Below are positions 62,401 to 64,000 of a DNA stretch of 64,000 nucleotides, one piece after another. Within the stretch, counting starts at the first letter, position 1; the number at the start of each line of letters is the position of its first letter. The notes under the pieces are model-generated. The model was not told the origin of the DNA and ran no database searches. It was given only the letters and a program-made list of their open reading frames with translations. Source of the DNA: Lingula anatina (Eukaryota; Brachiopoda; Lingulata; Lingulida; Lingulidae); NCBI RefSeq assembly GCF_001039355.2, contig NW_019775916.1, positions 105,700-169,699 on the forward strand. The letters are read 5' to 3'. The translations under genes and the position numbers were made by a program.

Positions 62401-63921
62401 AAACTTCTTCTTCACAACTTTCTTGCGTTTTATTCTCGGCAAGGAACCATATGACTGTTGTGATTGGTCCCTGGAAGAAGGAGAGAAGTTTTGGATTCTT
62501 GTTCACTTTCAACAGTAGTCTGGTCCTTCCACCACAGTGGTTGATTAAAGGTAATTATTGGGGGCTGCTCTGAACTGTTGAGCACGTGCATAAATTTAAT
62601 TCAATGTGGGGTTGATGCATGACAGTTCTTTCTGTAGATCTATATCTATCAGAGAAAGAGACATAACAGATGCTTTTGCTGGGTGATTCCCTCTAGTCCA
62701 ACATAGATCAAAATGGCACTCAAATCTAACAAATCTAACAAGTCATTTTGTATGTCCACCCCTGTAGTCAGCCATTTCAGAAAGGAGGGAGGGAGGGATA
62801 GAGGTTACTTTGCTAGGAAAAAAAACATTAACCTTTTCACCCACTTCGCTGAACCATCCAGAAAAATGACACAGAGCTTAGATGACATTTGATAAAGCTT
62901 AATGACCAAGACACTGGTTACTTTAACCCCACCCACTCACCGAACCACCTTAGCCCACTTCACCTGATATCACCTACCCCACATTTCTACTGTCCAGTGA
63001 TCCTTTCCTCTCATAACTGATCCTTCCTCCCCCTTCATCTTCAATGTCCACTGAGCTCTGACCATTGGTGCTCCCCTCCTGCAGTTTACTGGTACCAGCA
63101 GACACCTGTCTGATGCCCTGGTCGTTCCTCTGGACACTGGTCACTGGGGTGTCCGGTTCATCCTCCCCCTCCTCCTCTTCTAGGTAGGTGACTTCCGCAG
63201 GCAGAGAGTGACTGGAGAGGTCGTGAGGGAACCCCGAGGTGAAAACTGGAGAGAAAAATAAACGAAGTGTCATTTAGTTTTTATTACATGTAAATGATGT
63301 TATTAAATAATCTTGATTTTGGAGGAAAAGACTGGAGAGAAAAATAAACAAGATATCATATTAATACAAACTACATATAAATTATGTTATTATCTGGGAG
63401 TCCGGAGAAAAAGACTGGAGAAATATCATATCATATCATATTACTTATCATATCATATTACTTCCAATTACATGTAAATAATGTTATTATCTTGGAATTC
63501 GAGACAAAAAAATGATATTACACTATTTCAAATTACATGTTTATTATACTTTTACTTGGGAATCTGATGGTAAAGGCTGGAAACAAAAAAAATTAAATTC
63601 GTCCCAAACTATGTGCTTATGCCAACAAATATTATTTTTCTAAAATGAACATGCAAGCTAATTAGAATTAAATTGAAAGAGCAGTTGAAACATTTCTATA
63701 CAAGATAAAAAAATGGATACTTTTCCATCATTCATAAATTTAATTCAGCATGTATAAACTTCATTTAAGCCCTCTTAAATGTTACCTTTAGCCCTGTGTG
63801 GCAAATCGAATCGTAGATGCCCCTCGTGACTCCCAGACTCATGGAGGGTTTTGTCGCACTCTGCACACAGCATCAGCGGCTTGTGGCCATTTTGTTCCTG
63901 ACAGTCGCTATGGTGACACAC
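12359..63921 (-). CDS. plekhg5: PLEKHG5-like RhoGEF (Syx/Tech), 5' end beyond the window
   Basis: The exons listed below join in frame into 1349 residues plus a stop. Approximate order: Cys/His cluster 1-40, acidic and Lys-rich linker to 162, optional exons to 248, RBD-like fold 249-325, linker to 560, DH domain 570-780, PH domain 815-912, low-complexity tail, and C-terminal S-E-V. Diagnostic similarity to human PLEKHG5 as I recall it includes EALWELLHTEVEYIRKLKVI in the DH domain, MDVHCFLFTDMLLVTK in the PH domain and the KLSHAEI..LLLSS tail. The family activates RhoA at junctions, vesicles and synapses. It acts by nucleotide exchange through DH, with membrane and PDZ-protein targeting by PH and the tail. 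The start codon exon lies beyond 64000. One base in exon 20031-20205 breaks the frame and is probably a sequence error. Confidence 0.93.
12893..14190 (-). CDS. plekhg5: plekhg5 large tail exon
   Basis: This 1298-base exon follows acceptor GAAATAG and starts ELYKKARDEA, directly after the PH domain. It then has an acidic run (DIDDDDEADYYG), long Ser/Arg-rich low-complexity stretches, and the conserved end KKLSHAEIMKMKKQLLLSSN. The TAA seen at 12892-12890 is part of a consensus donor GTAAGT (12892-12887) and is not the end of the protein. The tail is expected to be disordered and cytoplasmic. Confidence 0.92.
14617..14723 (-). CDS. plekhg5: plekhg5 exon, second half of PH domain
   Basis: A 107-base exon, phase 1 in and phase 0 out. 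It encodes SFLLIYLNEYHVASAALT then NVKLWINKIQKAQ. The Trp near the end lies in the C-terminal helix that closes PH folds. Acceptor TTCCAG, donor GTATGG. Confidence 0.92.
14888..15029 (-). CDS. plekhg5: plekhg5 exon, first half of PH domain
   Basis: A 142-base exon beginning exactly at MDVHCFLFTDMLLVTK, one of the best conserved blocks of the family, and ending ELRDGG (phase 1). It contains the basic loop KPTKRGG before the DRVKIVKPP strand. Acceptor CTCCAG, donor GTAAAA. Confidence 0.94.
15426..15542 (-). CDS. plekhg5: plekhg5 exon, DH-PH linker and PH start
   Basis: A 117-base exon, phase 0 at both ends. It encodes TLQEYSNFTLTCPMPG, then RHLLLERPLKMKEATGK, the first PH strand. The intron upstream of it holds four decayed tandem copies of this exon's 5' edge (separate entry). 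Confidence 0.92.
15545..16040. repeat. About 122-bp tandem repeat copying an exon edge
   Basis: Plus-strand cores resembling GTCAGGG..AAGTTACTGTACTC..AGTCTGAAAT occur in the exon (to 15545) and again at about 15631-15670, 15753-15797, 15883-15917 and 15994-16035, spaced 121-127 bases. The copies include the acceptor CAG and roughly 40 bases of the exon, plus intron sequence between them. They are decayed and do not keep a usable open frame. Confidence 0.85.
16385..16522 (-). CDS. plekhg5: plekhg5 exon, end of DH domain
   Basis: A 138-base exon, phase 0 at both ends. It encodes VQAVDKFVHSVDSSLRHRHE then RLAAIINRIEAYEGV. This is the last long DH helix leading to the PH domain. Acceptor TTTCAG, donor GTGTGT. 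Confidence 0.92.
16765..16914 (-). CDS. plekhg5: plekhg5 exon, DH core (CR3)
   Basis: A 150-base exon, phase 0 at both ends. It encodes RLKLNDLLVKPMQRLTKYSL, the most conserved helix of DH domains, which contacts the GTPase switch regions, followed by LLLSAILKKTEDEE. The residues expected for exchange activity (L.L.D.L.KP.QR..KY) are all present. Confidence 0.95.
17247..17357 (-). CDS. plekhg5: plekhg5 exon, DH domain middle
   Basis: A 111-base exon, phase 0. It encodes FEEEFLPYTKYCLEHKMC then FRENELFRTFVV, the helix pair between the first and last conserved DH regions. Acceptor TTTTCAG, donor GTCAGT. Confidence 0.92.
17778..17930 (-). CDS. plekhg5: plekhg5 exon, DH domain
   Basis: A 153-base exon, phase 0. 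It encodes IETEKLFSNISEIALANSQF then MSRVLEEARRSRKPMN and ends DGFVKH. The LFSNI.EI block is shared with human PLEKHG5 as I recall it. Donor GTGAGA. Confidence 0.94.
18282..18332 (-). CDS. plekhg5: plekhg5 exon, DH domain, 17 codons
   Basis: A 51-base exon encoding LFMCVLINLQNEQLLNE between acceptor TTTCAG and donor GTAAAA, phase 0. It continues RKLKVITD of the exon before it, matching the DH helix of the family. Confidence 0.9.
18640..18735 (-). CDS. plekhg5: plekhg5 exon, start of DH domain (CR1)
   Basis: A 96-base exon, phase 0. It encodes EALWELLHTEVEYIRKLKVI, conserved region 1 of the DH domain with the Glu that contacts the GTPase. Acceptor TTTGTAG, donor GTAAGT. The intron upstream repeats this exon edge (separate entry). 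Confidence 0.95.
18718..18935. repeat. About 60-bp tandem repeat copying an exon edge
   Basis: The exon start TTACTCAGACTCTACAAAAT recurs as related sequences with ACTC at 18787, 18846 and 18914, spaced 59-68 bases. Each is followed by an AACAAGG..GAAGACAA-type intron segment. The acceptor and about 15 exon bases are therefore duplicated three times into the intron. Confidence 0.8.
19138..19296 (-). CDS. plekhg5: plekhg5 exon, pre-DH linker
   Basis: A 159-base exon, phase 0. It encodes LSEKLNEYSLTGLPDMPELL and FELEGHWTAFVDDPG. The L..KL..YSL.GLP motif before the DH domain is shared with human PLEKHG5 as I recall it. Acceptor TTTCAG after a T-run, donor GTAAAA. Confidence 0.92.
20031..20205 (-). 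CDS. plekhg5: plekhg5 exon with a one-base frame break
   Basis: The exon runs from acceptor CTGCTTCAG to donor GTGAGT and is 175 bases long. Its start is open in phase 0 (NQKARKISVISPGEELAP), joining the upstream exon. Its end (GQKLRGRTGGRLSSILNTF) is in frame with the downstream exon. The two halves differ by one base at the G-run 20152-20156. Four Gs instead of five would make the exon 174 bases and restore the frame. A sequencing or consensus error is more likely than a broken gene, since all other exons are intact. Confidence 0.8.
20206..22115. other. plekhg5 intron
   Basis: AT-rich, with one well-preserved MITE (21531-21699) and a short imperfect repeat of GTCACGGTAATGACAGATG-type near 20876-20925. 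No exon is seen; the 92-codon frame at 21793-22071 has no features. Confidence 0.55.
21531..21699. mobile_element. MITE with CAGGCCCGTAGCCAGG ends
   Basis: The segment starts CAGGCCCGTAGCCAGG and ends GGCTACGGGCCTG, a 13-base inverted repeat, flanked by TCATA and TCATG. Inside are CCACTTTTTCAGAAAAAGA and a poly-C run. Decayed copies are at 32142-32312, 38081-38271, 48420-48584 and 48868-49041. It is non-coding. Confidence 0.82.
22116..22283 (-). CDS. plekhg5: plekhg5 exon, basic-to-acidic linker
   Basis: A 168-base exon, phase 0 at both ends. It encodes HYVKREQSIRTRTPPVIHRR and ends NPYAFSEDEEEEF. Acceptor TTTCTCAG, donor GTGAGT. No known domain is seen; a disordered linker is likely. Confidence 0.82.
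24463..24631. mobile_element. 169-bp MITE with CAGGGGCGGAT ends
   Basis: The left end CAGGGGCGGATCCAG is the inverse of the right end CTAAATCCGCCCCTG. CATTG flanks it on both sides (24458-24462 and 24632-24636). The inner part has paired CTGACAGTCTTCC / GGAAGAC segments. A CAGGGG-type end suggests a hAT-like origin, but a 5-base target repeat is unusual for most hATs. Confidence 0.75.
25201..25568. mobile_element. Outer MITE interrupted by another MITE
   Basis: The left arm (CCCAATTTCACAAAAAAAAA, then CTTAAGTCAGTTCCCTGGCT) pairs with the right arm (AGCTAGCCAGGGAACCTGAC, then TTACGTTTTTTTGTGAAACC, then GGGG). The element at 25250-25424 sits inside. A related right arm occurs at 29077-29139. 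Confidence 0.72.
25250..25424. mobile_element. 175-bp foldback MITE with TTA target repeats
   Basis: The arms are about 52 bases long: the left holds CATTCAGAATAGGGGACTAA, CTAGTCCGAGGGTCAAATAT and GGCC; the right holds the inverse. TTA flanks it at 25247-25249 and 25425-25427. This fits a PIF/Harbinger-type MITE. A related fragment (AAGTGGGTCGGCCATATTTG) is at about 5059-5078. Confidence 0.85.
25969..26075 (-). CDS. plekhg5: plekhg5 exon, linker
   Basis: A 107-base exon, phase 1 in and phase 0 out. It encodes KDGDSPFIPRSSIPTKLASK then KARDKVKPGG. Acceptor TCCTTTAG, donor GTAAGT. The phase matches both neighbours exactly, which is the main support, together with the open frame. Confidence 0.82.
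28850..28928. repeat. (CT)n-rich tract
   Basis: A CT/TTTC-rich tract with a pure CT run at 28872-28896. The open frames on both strands here consist of Ser/Leu or Arg/Glu repeats and are not genes. Confidence 0.92.
29077..29139. repeat. Fragment of the outer MITE family of 25201-25568
   Basis: AACTAAGCCAGGAACTGACT, a T-run and GTGAACCTGGGGCC match one arm of the element at 25201-25568. The other arm was not found, so this is a truncated copy. Confidence 0.5.
29859..29951 (-). CDS. plekhg5: plekhg5 exon, shared by both 5' forms
   Basis: A 93-base exon, phase 1 at both ends, if the second of two adjacent acceptors (TTTCAGTCAG) is used. It encodes TSTGFGRRGRSMSLVNLPAY. The phase fits both the RBD exon at 57074 and the alternative first exon at 49565. 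The RRGRSMSL stretch resembles a basophilic-kinase or 14-3-3 site (inference). Confidence 0.85.
31141..31381. mobile_element. 241-bp foldback MITE
   Basis: The ends are GGGTTCATTCCCAATAAAA and the inverse of TTTTATTGGGAATGAGTCC. Longer imperfect arms (AGATCAATCCGTCTCTGAG against CTGATTGTATTCAGAGACAG) make the element fold back. It is flanked by TAA and TTA. It is the same family and size as the element at 39554-40021 after its insertion is removed. Confidence 0.8.
32142..32312. mobile_element. Decayed copy of the CAGGCCCGTAGCC-end MITE
   Basis: CAGGTCCTTCAGGGGGTGGGG at the left, CCACTTTTCAGAAAAAGACC inside and AAAATTGCTGACTACACTAT at the right follow the order of the element at 21531-21699. 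Confidence 0.6.
35281..35320. repeat. (ATT)n microsatellite
   Basis: About 13 uninterrupted ATT units in the large plekhg5 intron. Confidence 0.95.
38081..38271. mobile_element. Decayed copy of the CAGGCCCGTAGCC-end MITE
   Basis: It shows the same internal order: GAAAGAACTGCCCTTTGCC, an AAAGGTCTACTGTG stretch, GAAAAAGAACTCCTGTTTGA and GTTGCTGCCCATAGCCAGG. The left end is worn. Confidence 0.55.
39554..40021. mobile_element. Foldback MITE hosting a second MITE
   Basis: The ends GGACTCATTCCCAATAAAAC and GGAAATGAGCCC are inverted, and TTA flanks both sides (39551-39553 and 40022-40024). Removing the insertion at 39715-39940 and one TTA leaves 239 bases, close to the 241-base relative at 31141-31381. 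Confidence 0.85.
39715..39940 (+). mobile_element. Harbinger-like MITE, copy 2, nested
   Basis: This 226-base copy is flanked by TTA at 39712-39714 and 39941-39943. The ends are GGGTGCTTTCCCAGAGATTT and AATCTATGGAAATGGGGTG, imperfect inverted repeats with TAGATCGATC. Its core is almost the same as copy 1 at 6643-6864, so it moved recently. Confidence 0.9.
40365..40622. mobile_element. Relative of the Harbinger-like MITE, diverged core
   Basis: The ends GGGTTCCCATCCCTAGATCG and CTGGGAATGGTCTC resemble the inverted ends of the family, with ATCGATCTAAC and TTCGATCCAAAG near them. The core differs (for example CTACTAAAGCTGCTAAACAA). It abuts copy 4. A clear target repeat was not found. Confidence 0.55.
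40626..40840 (+). mobile_element. Harbinger-like MITE, copy 4
   Basis: This 215-base copy is flanked by TAA at 40623-40625 and 40841-40843. The core GGTTCACGCTAAATAGCTGT and GTCTGCCC/CGGGCAGAC region is similar to copies 1 and 2 with several changes. It starts right after the diverged relative at 40365-40622. Confidence 0.85.
42135..42202. other. 18-base G run followed by a 50-base assembly gap
   Basis: The G run at 42135-42152 leads straight into 50 Ns (42153-42202), after which the sequence resumes with GGGGAGTGGGG. The gap is probably a collapsed G-rich tract that could not be read. Confidence 0.95.
42258..42320. repeat. Dispersed repeat, partner at 48345-48410
   Basis: AAAATATGGCAACCTTGTGA, then ATACAGGTAAAGTTGAAGTT and CATGAAAGGT, recur inverted at 48345-48410. 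Both lie next to poly-G or poly-C rich stretches. The full extent is unclear because of the nearby gap. Confidence 0.55.
45036..45416. repeat. 190-bp direct duplication separated by one N
   Basis: Bases 45036-45225 and 45227-45416 are the same apart from about one base (ACTCGAG against ACTTGAG), with N at 45226 between them. The sequence itself is part of a dispersed repeat (GTTGACCCAACTTAAAAAAT...). A false duplication at an assembly join is the simplest reading. Confidence 0.85.
45943..46250. mobile_element. About 308-bp element with long inverted arms
   Basis: The arms of about 45 bases share GGTAATGACTC.ATCTTTTCAATGGG, read inward from 45943 and from 46250. The outer ends are C-rich (CAGCCCCCCACTGG and CCCCCTGATAC). 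TA lies on both outer sides, so a TA target site is possible. It is non-coding. Confidence 0.68.
47427..47474. repeat. (GA)n microsatellite
   Basis: About 24 uninterrupted GA units in the large plekhg5 intron. Confidence 0.95.
48420..48584. mobile_element. Copy of the CAGGCCCGTAGCC-end MITE
   Basis: It starts CAGGCCTATAGCCAGAGGG and ends TTCCTGGCTACGGGC, with GGTTCGAAAGAACCCCC inside. It is the closest relative of the element at 21531-21699. Confidence 0.75.
48868..49041. mobile_element. Decayed copy of the CAGGCCCGTAGCC-end MITE
   Basis: It starts AGCCTGTATGCAGGGGGTGG and ends GGAATTGCTGTGTACAGGCC, with AAATTTGGTGTAATTTTTAT-type middle sequence. The open frame at 48955-49209 runs across it and is not a gene. 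Confidence 0.55.
49516..49540. repeat. (TA)n microsatellite
   Basis: An uninterrupted TA run about 20 bases inside the intron after the donor of the alternative first exon at 49565. Confidence 0.92.
49565..49793 (-). CDS. plekhg5: plekhg5 alternative first exon
   Basis: An ATG at 49793 follows an in-frame TAA 24 bases upstream and opens 76 codons (MNRVKSADNLDSAMNPNMDF...). These end GPTRQLQ before donor GTATGT in phase 1, correct for the exon at 29951. There is no convincing 3' splice site upstream, so it fits a first exon behind its own promoter. A cassette exon using the weak ACTAG acceptor at about 49817 is also in phase and cannot be excluded. The resulting protein would lack the Cys/His cluster and RBD. 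Confidence 0.72.
54441..54463. repeat. (CT)n microsatellite
   Basis: An uninterrupted CT run of about 23 bases in the intron between the RBD exon and the alternative first exon. Confidence 0.92.
56138..56361 (-). mobile_element. Harbinger-like MITE, copy 5, inverted
   Basis: This 224-base copy is flanked by TTA at 56135-56137 and 56362-56364. On the minus strand it starts GGGTGCATTCCCAGAGATTT and ends ATGGGAATGGGGTC. It lies in the large plekhg5 intron between the RBD exon and the alternative first exon. Confidence 0.88.
57074..57210 (-). CDS. plekhg5: plekhg5 exon, second half of RBD
   Basis: A 137-base exon, phase 2 in and phase 1 out. It encodes DALLPLCEKRAIIVDKLNVF, then DASHTPLKLEFDTFHLGG and LTVK. 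The pattern L.PLC..R......V.VF.D....PL.L....F..GG matches the ubiquitin-like RBD of PLEKHG5. Donor GTAGGG. Confidence 0.92.
57671..57765 (-). CDS. plekhg5: plekhg5 exon, first half of RBD
   Basis: A 95-base exon, phase 0 in and phase 2 out. It encodes SRDCFTLKFDMFEELDIEIV. The CFTLKFD block is shared with human PLEKHG5 as I recall it. Acceptor TTTCCAG, donor GTAAGA. Confidence 0.93.
59133..59297 (-). CDS. plekhg5: plekhg5 optional exon before the RBD
   Basis: A 165-base open exon, phase 0 at both ends (55 codons), starting MSSNLASSRSKSLGAEDFLK and ending SKDWDKK before GTGTTT. It is symmetrical and can be included or skipped without a frame change. An in-frame ATG at 59306, just inside the intron, also allows use as another first exon. 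I did not see a counterpart in human PLEKHG5. Confidence 0.7.
60325..60417 (-). CDS. plekhg5: plekhg5 candidate cassette exon
   Basis: A 93-base open stretch between TATATTAG and GTAATT, phase 0 at both ends. It encodes ELSKAKQSETLHPLKFALHS... and ends SSQFALE. It is in frame with both neighbours. The support is splice sites and frame only, so transcript data should decide. Confidence 0.55.
60418..62388. other. plekhg5 intron
   Basis: AT-rich sequence with a short GA run at about 60952-60964. I see no exon, element or strong inverted repeat in it. Confidence 0.55.
62389..62470 (-). CDS. plekhg5: plekhg5 exon, Lys-rich segment
   Basis: An 82-base exon, phase 2 in and phase 0 out, encoding DQSQQSYGSLPRIKRKKVVK and KKFHNNE. 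The basic cluster just before the RBD matches the LKLSKKKARRR segment of human PLEKHG5 as I recall it. It could be a nuclear-localisation or membrane-binding patch (inference). Confidence 0.88.
62978..63245 (-). CDS. plekhg5: plekhg5 exon, acidic linker
   Basis: A 268-base exon, phase 1 in and phase 2 out. It starts VFTSGFPHDLSSHSLPAEVT, has an acidic run (LEEEEGEDEPD) like the Glu-rich stretch of human PLEKHG5, and ends SRNVG before GTAGGT. Its acceptor region is tandemly repeated in the upstream intron (separate entry). Confidence 0.88.
63246..63580. repeat. Tandem repeat of 70-100 bp copying an exon edge
   Basis: The exon edge GAGGTGAAAACTGGAGAGAA is followed by related blocks at about 63323-63345, 63398-63420 and 63561-63582 (GGAGGAAAAGACTGGAGAG, GGAGAAAAAGACTGGAG, GATGGTAAAGGCTGGAAA). 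These are separated by repeats of TTACATGTAAATGATGTTAT type. Each block repeats the minus-strand acceptor CTCCAG (or a decayed form) and about ten exon bases. Confidence 0.8.
63786..63921 (-). CDS. plekhg5: plekhg5 exon, N-terminal Cys/His cluster
   Basis: A 136-base exon, phase 0 in and phase 1 out, encoding VCHHSDCQ, LMLCAECDKTLHESGSHEGH and LRFDLPHRAK. Cys and His at positions 2, 3, 4, 7, 19, 22, 27, 32 and 35 form a C..C / C-x2-C / H / H / H pattern, reminiscent of a small zinc-binding fold such as a B-box. The same residues occur at the human N-terminus as I recall it. The start codon exon is beyond the window. Confidence 0.92.
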
Positions 63922-64000
63922 CTGTGAAGATAAGAGCATGACCATAAGACAGTTTCTGATTAAGAGACAAATTTACAGAAAAAATAGCACCTTAATTTTG

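Noticed and set aside
1-64000. CRISPR arrays, operons, rRNA genes, integrated viral genes
   Set aside because: None seen. Repeats are tandem or inverted elements without spacers, and no reverse transcriptase, integrase, transposase or capsid-like frame is recognisable.

Overview
This window looks like nuclear DNA from an invertebrate animal. It is AT-rich, with long introns bounded by GT..AG, many microsatellites and homopolymer runs, and a dense load of short inverted-repeat transposons. There are no bacterial-style operons, CRISPR arrays or recognisable rRNA or tRNA genes. I cannot fix the phylum. A marine bilaterian (mollusc, hemichordate or similar) is an inference only. The window contains a 50-base N gap and a single N, and some local oddities are probably assembly errors.

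Two protein-coding genes are supported, both on the minus strand. (1) Positions 590-4728 hold a complete six-exon SLC16/MCT-type transporter of about 520 residues, reconstructed exon by exon; all five introns are phase 1 and all split a Gly codon. It keeps the family signatures (a DKGWAW form of the TM1 motif, YF..RRR before TM5) but lacks the basic/acidic residues that bind monocarboxylate and protons in MCT1-type carriers. (2) Positions 12359-63921 hold the 3' part of a plekhg5 (Syx/Tech) RhoGEF gene. It has at least 23 coding exons (1349 residues in the window) plus one alternative first exon. The true 5' end lies beyond 64000. From N to C the protein has a Cys/His cluster, an acidic and basic linker, a ubiquitin-like RBD, a long linker, a DH domain, a PH domain, a low-complexity tail and a final tiny exon that adds the PDZ ligand S-E-V. 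The tail and cluster resemble human PLEKHG5 as I recall it.

The 5-11 kb region between the genes and the large plekhg5 introns (27 kb between 57074 and 29951) contain no gene that I can support. They hold a 31-bp minisatellite, several families of MITE (mostly with TTA/TAA target duplications, PIF/Harbinger-like), two cases of one MITE nested in another, a TTAA-flanked element, a 169-bp element with CAGGGGCGGAT ends, and remnants resembling RTE-type tails.

The most unusual signals are: tandem duplications that begin at the 3' splice site in three different plekhg5 introns; the micro-exon hidden behind an apparent stop codon; an alternative promoter/first exon that would remove the Cys/His cluster and the RBD; and a conserved N-terminal Cys/His module that looks able to bind zinc.
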